Origin: Frateuria_A sp051900535
GTDB lineage: Bacteria; Pseudomonadota; Gammaproteobacteria; Xanthomonadales; Rhodanobacteraceae
DNA length: 64,000 nucleotides
NCBI RefSeq assembly: GCF_051900535.1
Contig: NZ_JBHZGI010000003.1
Location: 248,001-312,000 of the forward strand
Reading direction: 5' to 3'
The translations under genes were made by a program, and so were the position numbers. The notes under the pieces were generated by a model, which saw only the letters and a list, made by a program, of their open reading frames with translations, had not been told where the DNA came from and did not search any database. Position 1 is the stretch's first letter; every line of letters starts with the position of its first letter. Shown one piece after another: positions 53,300-61,613 of the stretch.

Positions 53300-54313
53300 A
53301 TGCCGACTGCCACTCTGAGTCGCGAAGAATTCCTGGCGCTGGGCGAGCTCGCCAAGGCACGCCGGCAACTGCTGGTCAACATGTTCGCCGGTACCCAGCT
53401 GAAATTCGGCCTCGCGAGCCGGCTGTCCAGCGCCAAGGAACTCCTGTCCGGCGGCAAGAAGGTCGTGACCTCGACCCAGAAGCTGGCCAAGGGCGGCAAG
53501 ACCGTCGGCAAGCTGGCCAGCCTGCCGGGCATGAGGGAGGCGGTCAGCGACTTCATCGTCGAGTGCGCCGACGTTTCGGGCATCGAAGACGTCATCGAGG
53601 CGGTATCCGGCGAGGTACTGTCCGAGCTCGTGGCCGAGATCACTCCGTTCCTGGGCGTGGTCACCAGCGGTGTGAAGCTCGTCAAGGCCGGCAAGGCCGT
53701 GGCCCAGGACGGCTACAACCTCTACAAGAGCTCGGACTACAAGCAAGGTTTCCGGCCGGGCGATCCCTACGCCGCGGCGGAGGCGATCCAGGCGATCATC
53801 AAGCGCGACCTGGCGCGGCACTCGGTGAAGCTGGGGCAGCAGAGCGTGGCCACCGGCGCCAAGATCGCCGGGCTGTTCGCCGACTTCGGTACCGCTACCA
53901 CCGCCGGCATCGGCGCGGCCAATGCGTTGGCCAGCCTGGGCCTGCAGCTGTTCTCGCTGGGCCTGGACGTCAAGGACATGCGTGCGGGCAACAAACGCCT
54001 GGCCACGCCGAACACGTTGGACCTGACCGTGTTCAACGAGTGTCCCGTACTGGGTTGCTACCTGCTGACCTGCGCCGACACCTCGTCGGTGGCGAACATG
54101 TTCGTCGCGGACGTCGGCCTGCCGGGCTGGATGGATCGCGTGGAGCAGATGAAGAAGAAACAGATGGACCCGATGCTCAAGATCGCCAGCAAGGACATCC
54201 AGGGCTCGCGCCTGCAGCTGGAGGGGCTCGCCAGCAACAAGGGCACGCATACCAAGAAGGGGTTCTTCGCCGGGGTAAAGAGCAAGGCGCTCAAACAAGT
54301 CGGACTGGCCTGA
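53300..54313 (+). CDS. Unknown protein upstream of PAAR, candidate T6SS cargo
   Basis: A 337-residue protein with no signal peptide. The first 80 residues are Lys-rich and helical (SREEFLALGELAKARRQLL, GGKKVVTSTQKLAKGG). Mid-protein there are two mildly hydrophobic stretches (LVAEITPFLGVVTSGVKLV and GIGAANALASLGLQLFSLGL) that could insert into membranes. The C-terminal part is Lys/Gly-rich again. I do not recognise a domain. The ATG at 53300 has GGGGGAAA seven bases upstream. It precedes PAAR and a DUF6795-like gene, the usual order for a PAAR-delivered effector with a following partner. A pore-forming role is possible but unproven. Confidence 0.5.
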   Translation: MPTATLSREEFLALGELAKARRQLLVNMFAGTQLKFGLASRLSSAKELLSGGKKVVTSTQKLAKGGKTVGKLASLPGMREAVSDFIVECADVSGIEDVIEAVSGEVLSELVAEITPFLGVVTSGVKLVKAGKAVAQDGYNLYKSSDYKQGFRPGDPYAAAEAIQAIIKRDLARHSVKLGQQSVATGAKIAGLFADFGTATTAGIGAANALASLGLQLFSLGLDVKDMRAGNKRLATPNTLDLTVFNECPVLGCYLLTCADTSSVANMFVADVGLPGWMDRVEQMKKKQMDPMLKIASKDIQGSRLQLEGLASNKGTHTKKGFFAGVKSKALKQVGLA

Positions 54314-54613
54314 CTCGCACTGCCTGCCGACATCCTGGCGCGTTCAGGCGCTCGGCCCACTTCGCTCCGCAGGCCAGCCCAGGCGGCGTGACCGGATTTG
54401 CTCGCGTTTTACGAATTCACGTAATAGGCGTCGTTGGCCAGCCCGGCCGGCGCGCCACCGCCAGGGGAGCTACCGGTCGATCGGTGGCTGAAATCCAGGA
54501 CGGCTGCCTCTCCCGGGAGAACCGGTGCTGCCAATGGTTGCCATTGGCGGGCCGGATACGGCGATTTCCGCTCGCCTTGCCGGGGCGGGCAACCCTTTCA
54601 GTCGAGGAACCGC
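54314..54613. other. 300-bp gap between the unknown 337-residue gene and PAAR
   Basis: No gene is seen. A possible promoter lies at 54398-54427 (TTGCTC, 18-bp spacer, TAATAG) in a less GC-rich patch. An 8-bp inverted repeat, GCCAATGG / CCATTGGC, lies at 54530-54548. PAAR may therefore be transcribed on its own. Confidence 0.35.
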
Positions 54614-54901
54614 ATGCAACCTGCCGCCCGCCTCACCGACATGCACGTCTGCCCGATGGTCACCGGCGTAGTGCCCCACGTGGGCGGCCCGATCACGGCG
54701 CCGGGCGCCCCGAAGGTGCTGATCGGCGGCCTGCCGGCCGCGCGCCTGGGCGACATGGCGACGTGCGTGGGCCCGCCGGACAGCATCATCCTGGGATCGC
54801 CGAAGGTCCTGATCGGCGGCCAGCCCGCTGCACGCATGGGCGACAGCTGCGCCCATGGCGGCACCATCGTGCTGGGCTGCTTCACGGTATTGATCGCTTG
54901 A
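54614..54901 (+). CDS. PAAR domain protein (T6SS spike tip)
   Basis: A 95-residue PAAR protein with no toxin extension. It has the repeated PAAR pattern: ARLTDMHVCPM, APKVLIGGLPAARLGDMATC, then SPKVLIGGQPAARMGDSCAHGG. The His and Cys residues in these turns bind the zinc that sharpens the VgrG tip. The ribosome site GAGGAACCGC precedes the ATG at 54614; the longer open frame upstream is not PAAR-like. Its stop overlaps the next start (TGATG). Confidence 0.93.
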   Translation: MQPAARLTDMHVCPMVTGVVPHVGGPITAPGAPKVLIGGLPAARLGDMATCVGPPDSIILGSPKVLIGGQPAARMGDSCAHGGTIVLGCFTVLIA

Positions 54902-55412
54902 TGCGCGGCGTTGCCGGGCGCGGGCGCCGGCGTTCGCTGCGCAGTCGGGCGGCGTTCCTGGTCGCGCTGGCTGTATTCTGGTCGTTTGGGTTGCCTGGGG
55001 TGCGCGCCACGGGGTTGTTCGATCGGCTGGTCCTGTTTTCCGAAGTGCATGGAACGGTGTTGCGGGGGCGGCCAACCGTCGCCGGCGCGGAGTTCGTCCA
55101 GAAGGTGATCTGGTCGGACGAGCCGGACGAGATTCCTCCGCAGCCGCCCACGACTAACGACGCAACCGGCGCTTTCCGCTTCCCGGCCATCGAACGTGGT
55201 GCCGGCCTGCGCCGGATGATCCCCGCCCAGCCGATGATGCCGCAGACCATCACGATCCATTCGAAGGCCAGCGATACCTCGCCTGGCGCTGCGGAAGCGA
55301 TTCCCACGACAACCGGTCGGAACTCGGCGGGCGGCCGTTGAACCCGGTCTGCGAATTGATCCACGCGCCCGAACACGAGGGCAAGCACTACGGAATCTGC
55401 AAGGCCCTGTGA
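54901..55412 (+). pseudogene. DUF6795-like exported protein, interrupted by one frameshift
   Basis: Frame one gives residues 1-120, starting with a signal-like N-terminus (RRSLRSRAAFLVALAVFW) and then VHGTVLRGRPTVAGAEFVQ, FRFPAIERG and IPAQPMMPQTITIH. After His120 (codon 55258-55260) this frame runs into unrelated sequence and stops at 55341. The frame starting at 55260 continues perfectly as FEGQRYLAWRCGSDS, ELGGRPLNPVCEL, and ends GKHYGICKAL with TGA at 55410-55412. One base is missing near 55259-55260. The joined product of about 170 residues resembles DUF6795 proteins often found by T6SS effectors. Either it is a real pseudogene or a sequencing error. Confidence 0.75.
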
Positions 55413-55455
55413 CACCCGGGAGGCCTGGGCGACGTCTTCATGGGATGACGAGCGG

Positions 55456-56907
55456 ATGGCAACGGAACCCACACCAACGCAGGCGGCCGAAACCGCCAGC
55501 AGCACGTACCTGACGAGCCCGTTAGACGGAGAACGCACCGTGAAACGCGACCCTGCACATGCCTACCTTCGCCGGCCCGCTCCCGCGGCGGTGGTGCGCG
55601 ACCATCGCGGCGTCCTGCGCCAGGCCATGAACGCACACCAGGCGGACGATCTGGACACGGCCGAGCGGCTCTACCGCGAGGTGCTGGAGCTGCACGCAGC
55701 CCAACCCGACGCGCTGCATTACCTGGGCGTGCTCTGCCACCAGCAGGGGCGCAGCGACGAAGGCGTGGAACTCATACGCACCGCGTTGAAGATCACCCCG
55801 CGCCATCCGGACGCGCACAACAACCTGGGCAACATCCACAAGGAGTGCGGCCGGCCCGCCGAGGCGGAAGCCTGCTATCGGCGCGCGCTCGAATGCGCTT
55901 CGGAGCATCACAACGCTCAGGGCAACCTGGCGGTGGTGCTGGAGGCGCAGGATCGCCTGGACGAGGCTTTCGAGGCGTATGGCACGCTGCTGCAACAGGC
56001 GCCGGACGATGCCCGCGGCCACTACCTGCTGGGCCTGTTCCTGCGCAACCACGCGCAGAACATGGAACACCTGGAGCAATCGGCCGAGTGCTTCCGCCGC
56101 GCCTTCGAGGTGGATTCACGCAACCTGCGCGCGCTGGAGGCCCTGGGCGTCACGCTGTATGCGCTCAAGCGCCACGACGAAGCCCGCCAGGTCTACCGCG
56201 ACTGGCTCGCGCGCGAGCCGGAAAATCCGGTGCCACGCCACATGCTGGCCGCGTGTGGCGGTGCCGACGCGCCGTCGCGCGCCGACGATGATTACGTGCG
56301 CGAGCTGTTCGATGGCTTCGCCGACAGTTTCGACGAACAACTGCTGAAGAACCTGGATTACCGCGCGCCGCAGGTGCTCGCCGCCGCGCTGGAGGGCGTA
56401 CTGCCTGCCGCGCACGGAGGCCTGGACGTGCTCGATGCCGGATGCGGCACGGGACTATGCGCGCCGCTGATGCGCGCCCACGCGCGGCACCTGGTCGGCG
56501 TTGACCTGTCCGGCGGCATGGTCGACAAGGCGCGCCTGCGTGGCGGTTACGACGCGCTGGAAGTGGCCGAGCTGACCAGCTACCTCCAGGCGCACCCGGA
56601 CGCCTACGACCTCGTGCTGTCGGCCGACACGCTGGTGTACTTCGGTCGGCTGGAGGAGGTGCTGGCCGCCGCTCACGCGGCCCTCCGGCCCGATGGGTGG
56701 CTCGGGTTCACCCTCGAAGCCATGGCAGACGAGTCCGGAGAGCTGGAAATCACGCCGAGCGGACGTTATCGCCACGGTCGCGGCTACGTCGAACGCGTGC
56801 TGGCTTCCAGCGGCTTCGGCGACGTGCGCATCCAGGCCGACGCGCTGCGCCGCGAGGCTGGCCAGGCAGTCGCCGGCTGGGTCGTGCTGGCGCAGCGCCA
56901 GCCCTGA
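55456..56907 (+). CDS. TPR-repeat methyltransferase in the T6SS cluster
   Basis: A 483-residue fusion. Residues about 50-275 hold six to seven TPR units (NAHQADDLDTAERLYREVL, DALHYLGVLCHQQGRSDEG, DAHNNLGNIHKECGRPAEA and so on). Residues about 290-480 form a class I SAM methyltransferase with motif I LDVLDAGCGTG and VGVDLSGGM. Such TPR-methyltransferases occur in several T6SS clusters, but their target is unknown; a T6SS component or effector could be methylated. The start is ambiguous: an in-frame GTG at 55540 has a much better ribosome site (GGAGAACGCACC) and would remove 28 residues. Confidence 0.8.
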   Translation: MATEPTPTQAAETASSTYLTSPLDGERTVKRDPAHAYLRRPAPAAVVRDHRGVLRQAMNAHQADDLDTAERLYREVLELHAAQPDALHYLGVLCHQQGRSDEGVELIRTALKITPRHPDAHNNLGNIHKECGRPAEAEACYRRALECASEHHNAQGNLAVVLEAQDRLDEAFEAYGTLLQQAPDDARGHYLLGLFLRNHAQNMEHLEQSAECFRRAFEVDSRNLRALEALGVTLYALKRHDEARQVYRDWLAREPENPVPRHMLAACGGADAPSRADDDYVRELFDGFADSFDEQLLKNLDYRAPQVLAAALEGVLPAAHGGLDVLDAGCGTGLCAPLMRAHARHLVGVDLSGGMVDKARLRGGYDALEVAELTSYLQAHPDAYDLVLSADTLVYFGRLEEVLAAAHAALRPDGWLGFTLEAMADESGELEITPSGRYRHGRGYVERVLASSGFGDVRIQADALRREAGQAVAGWVVLAQRQP

Positions 56908-57265
56908 GGATTGGCGTCATGACGGGCCGCTGGTCCGCCGCCCACCAGGCGCTGCGACTCAGCGACAGCCGCCGCCGTTGAGCGCGTTGTCGGGATCACA
57001 GCGAAGGTTTCTGCCGAGCGTATCCAGCTGACCCCGGATGGCCCCGGCGCGCGCCACTTCGTGCAATCGTCGACAGGCGCGCAGCCGCTGGGCGCGTCAA
57101 CGCGGGCGTGGAACGCCCGCTCGGAAGCGAACCCGAATGTCTGGAAATCCGCGCATGACCATGCACGGTGGCTCGCTGACATGGATCTGCCCGGTGGCAT
57201 GGTCAAGATGGCGCGCCAACACGGCGCCTACGACGCGCCGGAGGCTGCTTTGCCCACGACGATCG
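56908..57265. other. 358-bp gap with an unexplained open segment
   Basis: No recognised gene. One plus-strand frame stays open from before 56980 to past 57300. It reads GITAKVSAERIQLTPDG, then STRAWNARSEANPNVWKSAH and DHARWLADMDLPGGMVKMAR, a composition that looks more protein-like than the usual GC-rich shadow. It has no start with a ribosome site and continues antisense into the LprI-like gene, so it may be the remnant of a decayed gene. Confidence 0.35.
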
Positions 57266-58057
57266 TCATTGCTGCATCAGCTCGTCGATGCGGTCGCGCA
57301 TGCTTTCGCCGAGGCAGTGGACATCCGTGCCGCAGGCGTCGCGTGAGCCGATCCACTGCCGTTGGGCTTGGCGCAAGGCAGCGGCGTCGTCGCCCACCCG
57401 TGGTAAGGCGAATCGATAGGCCGCGGCCACGCTGCGGTCGTAGCCGGCGAGCGTCGCCGATGCACAGATGGTTCGTTCGGCGGCACTGTGCGCATTCGCG
57501 CAGGCGAACGACGCGCGTATCGGTTCCTTGTTCTCCACTTTGCGCAACACCAACACATAACCGCTACCGTCGTAGTTCGTCAGCAGGCGGTCGGCGGAGG
57601 GCATCACCAGCCATGCACTGTTCCACGGCGATCCGGCGGGCGTGCAGCTGACTTCCACGGGCGATACCGCCGCGTCGGCAAGATGGATGTCGAAATCCGC
57701 AAGGTTCGGATGCGTTGGCGTGTCAAAGGATTCGGGACGCGGAAAGCGATCGCCGATGAAGTGCTGCAGTTTGTCGGCCGGCAGTGTGGAGAAGGCAGGC
57801 GCGTCGCACGCCTGCGAGCCGTCGTCGAGCCGGATACCCGCATCGTCGACGACGAGCTGGCGGCCGAGCAGTCGAGGGTCGTCGGGGAAGTACTGCCAGT
57901 GGGACTGGTCCCGATGATCGACGGCCACCTGGACGACCTCCCAGTGCCCCTGCAGGGTGGTCGGCGCCGTGGCGGCGACGGCCTGCATGAGGGCGAAGCA
58001 GCCGATGGTCGATCCGAGCAGGCGCAGCGATGGGCGACGACGATAGGGGTGGCGCAT
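57266..58057 (-). CDS. LprI-like lysozyme-inhibitor-domain protein, candidate immunity protein
   Basis: A 263-residue exported protein with a signal peptide (GSTIGCFALMQAVAATA, cut near residue 30). The C-terminal 85 residues match the LprI / DUF1311 lysozyme-inhibitor pattern: FACANAHSAAERTICASATL, GYDRSVAAAYRFAL, RQAQRQWIGSRDACGTDVHC and MRDRIDEL, with four Cys. It lies 15 bases downstream of a GH19-like peptidoglycan hydrolase on the same strand. A periplasmic inhibitor of a cell-wall hydrolase is exactly what immunity would need. The N-terminal 150 residues are unassigned (LQGHWEVVQVAVDHRDQS). Confidence 0.75.
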   Translation of the reverse strand: MRHPYRRRPSLRLLGSTIGCFALMQAVAATAPTTLQGHWEVVQVAVDHRDQSHWQYFPDDPRLLGRQLVVDDAGIRLDDGSQACDAPAFSTLPADKLQHFIGDRFPRPESFDTPTHPNLADFDIHLADAAVSPVEVSCTPAGSPWNSAWLVMPSADRLLTNYDGSGYVLVLRKVENKEPIRASFACANAHSAAERTICASATLAGYDRSVAAAYRFALPRVGDDAAALRQAQRQWIGSRDACGTDVHCLGESMRDRIDELMQQ

Positions 58058-58072
58058 GGACAGGGGCTCGCC

Positions 58073-59101
58073 TCAGGACTTTGCAGCGATGAGAATGGCT
58101 TCGAACTGCTGCGCGATGCCGGCGATGTCCGCCGCGTGGTCGCTGCCGTTGACCATGTGGCGGGCACCGACGTAATCGCTCCTGGCGCCGTGGAAGTAGG
58201 TCGAGAACTTCCTGCCGTTGGCGAAACCCTTGCCCGTCAGCATGCCGTGCGCCATGACCTTGTAAGCGATCTGCGGCTGCAGCACATCGTCCGGGTTGAG
58301 CAGGAGCTGGAGGCCGAGGTTCAACTCGGTGCTGGCCTTGGCGTAGTTCGACCACCAGGTCAGTTGCACGTAGCCGCGGCCGTAGTAGGCGTATTCGTCG
58401 CCATCATCGTCTTTGTAGGCCGTAACGGCCTTCTGGGCCGGGGCCGCACCTTGCTTGGCGCCGTGGGTGATCGCCTTGTACGTGCCTTCGGCCGTTACCG
58501 TGAACTGGTCGCCGTCCTGCTCGGTGACGCGCGCGCCTCCTTTCGGGAGGGATTTCACTTTTACGGGAAGGTAGTAATTGCGATTTGCCCCGTGGCCCAC
58601 TTCCTCGACTGGTGACATGGTAATCGCCCAACGCCTGCGCGACCTCACCAGAGGATTGCCTTTTTTGTCGACGACCGGTTTGTGGTGCTTGTCCAGTACC
58701 GGCACGGTTTCTTTCTTGAGCGACGTGGTTTCCCAGTACGCGGTGGCGAGCATGTAAGCCGTCCAGCGCACGTCGGTGATGCGCGCGTCGCCCTCGATGA
58801 AGCCGACCAGGAGTTCCAGCTGCGGAATCGCGGCTGCATCGAAATGCGGGGACTTGCCGAACTCGCGAACGAAGCCCTCGCGCAACTTGATGCGGTCGAA
58901 TTTTCCCTGCCAGGCATAGATGGCGTTAGCCGCGTTGTCGGCCGCTTGCTCGGCAGCCGATTTGACAGGCGTGCGCAAACGCGGCTTGGCGCCCAGGGCA
59001 TTCGGAAGACGCCCGGCGCCCGGTGCGTGATGATGGCCCGGCAGCGCCTGCTGCGATATGGCGCCGGGGGCCGTCGGGTGAGCGTTGCGGTGGTGGCGCA
59101 T
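58073..59101 (-). CDS. GH19-like chitinase/peptidoglycan hydrolase, candidate T6SS effector
   Basis: A 342-residue protein without a signal peptide. The catalytic region resembles family 19 glycoside hydrolases: TAYMLATAYWETTSLKKET, with Glu124 as the likely general acid, and YYGRGYVQLTWWSNYAKAS (239-257), the conserved GRGYVQLTG-x-x-NY motif. The His/Pro-rich N-terminus (about 1-50) may be a loading region. Similar domains in other T6SS and phage contexts cleave cell-wall glycans. The start at 59101 has a near-perfect GGAGGGAACC ribosome site; the longer upstream frame is unlikely. Transcribed opposite to the T6SS genes together with the LprI-like gene. Confidence 0.75.
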   Translation of the reverse strand: MRHHRNAHPTAPGAISQQALPGHHHAPGAGRLPNALGAKPRLRTPVKSAAEQAADNAANAIYAWQGKFDRIKLREGFVREFGKSPHFDAAAIPQLELLVGFIEGDARITDVRWTAYMLATAYWETTSLKKETVPVLDKHHKPVVDKKGNPLVRSRRRWAITMSPVEEVGHGANRNYYLPVKVKSLPKGGARVTEQDGDQFTVTAEGTYKAITHGAKQGAAPAQKAVTAYKDDDGDEYAYYGRGYVQLTWWSNYAKASTELNLGLQLLLNPDDVLQPQIAYKVMAHGMLTGKGFANGRKFSTYFHGARSDYVGARHMVNGSDHAADIAGIAQQFEAILIAAKS

Positions 59102-59575
59102 GAGGTTCCCTCCGGTGACGTTCGCACCGATCCGGGCAGGTGGCGCGCGCACCGATTCTAGACGCGTTGGCCTCCGCGCGCGTGCCTGCGGCGGAGTTGG
59201 GCCGGTACACCTGCGCTTGCCTGCGAGCGAAGCTGGAAAAAGCCGAACAATGGCTTTTGGATCAACCAGTTGGTGGTTGCTCTGCCGACGCTGAAGCTGC
59301 GTGACCTGAAATGCCCCCGGTTTACGCACTAAGAACCATGGGGGACTGCCTGCAGGTGCAGCAGGGCCTCCTGGTGTTGTGGGCGCAACCGCCGGAAACG
59401 GGGCTTGCGTGCATCGGTTGGCTTAAGGGGGCTTGGATGCGTATCGACAGTGCTTGCGGCGGCGGACACGTCTGCCCGTGGCAGTGGCGCGGTGCACGAG
59501 CACCCGCTTGTGTCCGGCCTGCGCGTCGCGCATGGCTTCGTTTGCTCGCGATCGCAGGTTTTTGAGGGACTGGAC
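59102..59575. other. 474-bp divergent gap between the GH19-like effector and vgrG
   Basis: I see no supported gene. The region is slightly lower in GC in the middle (AAAAAGCCGAACAATGGC around 59235, TTTACGCACTAAGAACCATG around 59321). It must hold the promoters for the effector/immunity pair (minus) and for vgrG (plus), but no convincing -10/-35 pair stands out. The long open frame leading into vgrG has no family resemblance before 59576. Confidence 0.4.
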
Positions 59576-61600
59576 ATGACCTACCGCATGACGATGACTT
59601 CATCGCTCGGCGACAAGCTCACGGCGGCAAGCCTTTCGGGCAGCGAACAACTGGGGCGGCTCTATTCCTACCAGCTGAAGATGTGGAGCGAGGACAACGG
59701 CCTCGACCTGCTCGCGCTGCTCGGCAGTTCCATCACGGTGACGTACGAGGAAGGGACGTACACGCGCCATGTCAACGGCATCGTCGCCGAGGCATCCCAA
59801 AGCGGTTTCGAGAGCTTCCAGGGCAAGGACTACGCCGCCTATTCGGTGACGCTCGTTCCCAAGGCCTGGCTGTTGCTGAACAAGGTGGACTGCCGGATTT
59901 ACCTGAACCAGTCCGTGCCCGATATCGTCAAGGCGGTACTCGCGGAAATCGGCTACAGCGATATCAAGCTCGAGCTCACCGCGAGCTACCCGGCACGCGA
60001 GTACTGCGTGCAATACCGCGAGGACTATTTCAACTTCATCAGCCGCTTGATGGAGCAGGAGGGCATCTACTACTTCTTCCGGCATGCCGACGGCGTGCAC
60101 ACCATGGTGCTGGCCGACTCGCTGGGAGCCCATTCCGCGTCCGAAGGGTTCGCCACGCTGCCGTACCTGCCGCAGGCGGGGGACGGCGGGGCGTCGCACG
60201 AGATCGCGGTCACCGAGTTCTCGCCGGCGCGCTCGGTGCAGACGATCAAGTATTCGCTGGCCGACTACGATCCGCTGAAGCCGAAGGCGTCGTTGCTGGG
60301 CGTCAATTCGGCCAACAATGCCGACGGCAACCATGCGATGTCCGACCTGGAGTCGTTCGACTACCCCGGCGAGCACGATTCCGCCGACGTGGGCAAGCAC
60401 TATGCGCAGGTTCGAGTCGAAGCGATCAATGCGATGCAGTCGCAGTTCTCCGGCGCAACCAATGCCGGCGGCCTGCTTACCGGCGCGCTGTTCAAGCTGG
60501 AAGGGTTCCCGCAGGACAAGCTGAACCAGGAATACCTGGTGGCCGGCTCGACCCTGCACATCGCCAATCCGACGCAGGGCGGGGAAGGCGAGCAGGTCCA
60601 CTGCAGTTTCACCGCCATCCAGAGCAAGCAGCCGTTCCGCGCCATGCCGATGGCGGTCAAGCCGATGGTCGTCGGCCTGCAGACGGCCGTCGTCACGGGA
60701 AGCGACACGGCCGAAGACATCGCCGTGGACAAGTACGGCCGCATCCAGGTCACGTTCCACTGGAACAAGCCCGACAAGAAGAACGCGCAAAGTTCGTGCC
60801 CCGTGCGGGTCGCGTCCGCCTGGGCCGGCAAGAACTGGGGCACGGTGAGCATTCCGCGCATCGGCCAGGAAGTGGTGGTCAGCTTCCTGGAGGGCGACCC
60901 CGACCGGCCGTTGGTGATCGGCAGCGTCTACAACGCCGACAACATGCCGCCCTACGCGCTGCCCGACAACAAGACACAGAGCGGCATCAAGAGCCGAAGC
61001 CTGCTCGGCGGCACCGCCGACTTCAACGAGTTGCGCTTCGAGGACAAAAAGGGCGAGGAGGACTTCTTCATCCACGCCCAGAAGGACATGCACGAAGAGG
61101 TCGAGAACGACCACGTCGTGACCATCGACCACGACGAGACGGTGACGGTCAAGCACGACCAGACGCTCACCGTCGAGAACGACCAGACCGAGACGATCAA
61201 GCACGACCGCAAGGTCACCGTGCAGAACGAGGACAAGCTCGACGTCACCGCCAACGGCACCACCAGCATCGGCCAGAAGTTCAAGCTTTCGGCCGGCACC
61301 GAGATCGAGCTGGTCACCGGTGCTTCCAGCATCGTGATGAAGAGCTCGGGCGACATCGAGATCAAGGGCGTCAACATCAAGATTACCGGCAGCGTGGGGG
61401 TCAAGGTCGAAGGCCAGGTCGAAGTCGGCGTCAAGGCCGGCGCCACGATGGACCTGGGCGCGGGCGCCACGCTCAAGATGCATTCGGACGCCATGCTCGA
61501 AGTGGCCGGCGGCGCCATGGCCACCGTCAAGGCACCCATGCTCACGCTCAAGGGCGATGGCATGAACCAGGTGTCCGGCGGCGTGGTGATGATCGGGTAA
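59576..61600 (+). CDS. vgrG: T6SS spike protein VgrG (TssI)
   Basis: A 674-residue VgrG. The gp27-like part contains SLSGSEQLGRLYSYQLKMWS, YREDYFNFISRLMEQEGIYY and FRHADGVH. The OB-fold region has VDKYGRIQVTFHW and CPVRVASAWAGKNWG, followed by RIGQEVVVSFLEGDPDRPLV. The C-terminal gp5 beta-helix carries repeats of the type NDHVVTIDHDETVTV / KHDQTLTVENDQ. No effector extension follows the end of the helix. The ribosome site TGAGGGAC precedes the ATG at 59576. Confidence 0.96.
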   Translation: MTYRMTMTSSLGDKLTAASLSGSEQLGRLYSYQLKMWSEDNGLDLLALLGSSITVTYEEGTYTRHVNGIVAEASQSGFESFQGKDYAAYSVTLVPKAWLLLNKVDCRIYLNQSVPDIVKAVLAEIGYSDIKLELTASYPAREYCVQYREDYFNFISRLMEQEGIYYFFRHADGVHTMVLADSLGAHSASEGFATLPYLPQAGDGGASHEIAVTEFSPARSVQTIKYSLADYDPLKPKASLLGVNSANNADGNHAMSDLESFDYPGEHDSADVGKHYAQVRVEAINAMQSQFSGATNAGGLLTGALFKLEGFPQDKLNQEYLVAGSTLHIANPTQGGEGEQVHCSFTAIQSKQPFRAMPMAVKPMVVGLQTAVVTGSDTAEDIAVDKYGRIQVTFHWNKPDKKNAQSSCPVRVASAWAGKNWGTVSIPRIGQEVVVSFLEGDPDRPLVIGSVYNADNMPPYALPDNKTQSGIKSRSLLGGTADFNELRFEDKKGEEDFFIHAQKDMHEEVENDHVVTIDHDETVTVKHDQTLTVENDQTETIKHDRKVTVQNEDKLDVTANGTTSIGQKFKLSAGTEIELVTGASSIVMKSSGDIEIKGVNIKITGSVGVKVEGQVEVGVKAGATMDLGAGATLKMHSDAMLEVAGGAMATVKAPMLTLKGDGMNQVSGGVVMIG

Positions 61601-61613
61601 GGGGGAGAGCGTC

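Noticed and set aside
59405..59575. An N-terminal extension of VgrG
   Set aside because: The frame is open but has no VgrG similarity, and a clear ribosome site lies just before the ATG at 59576.
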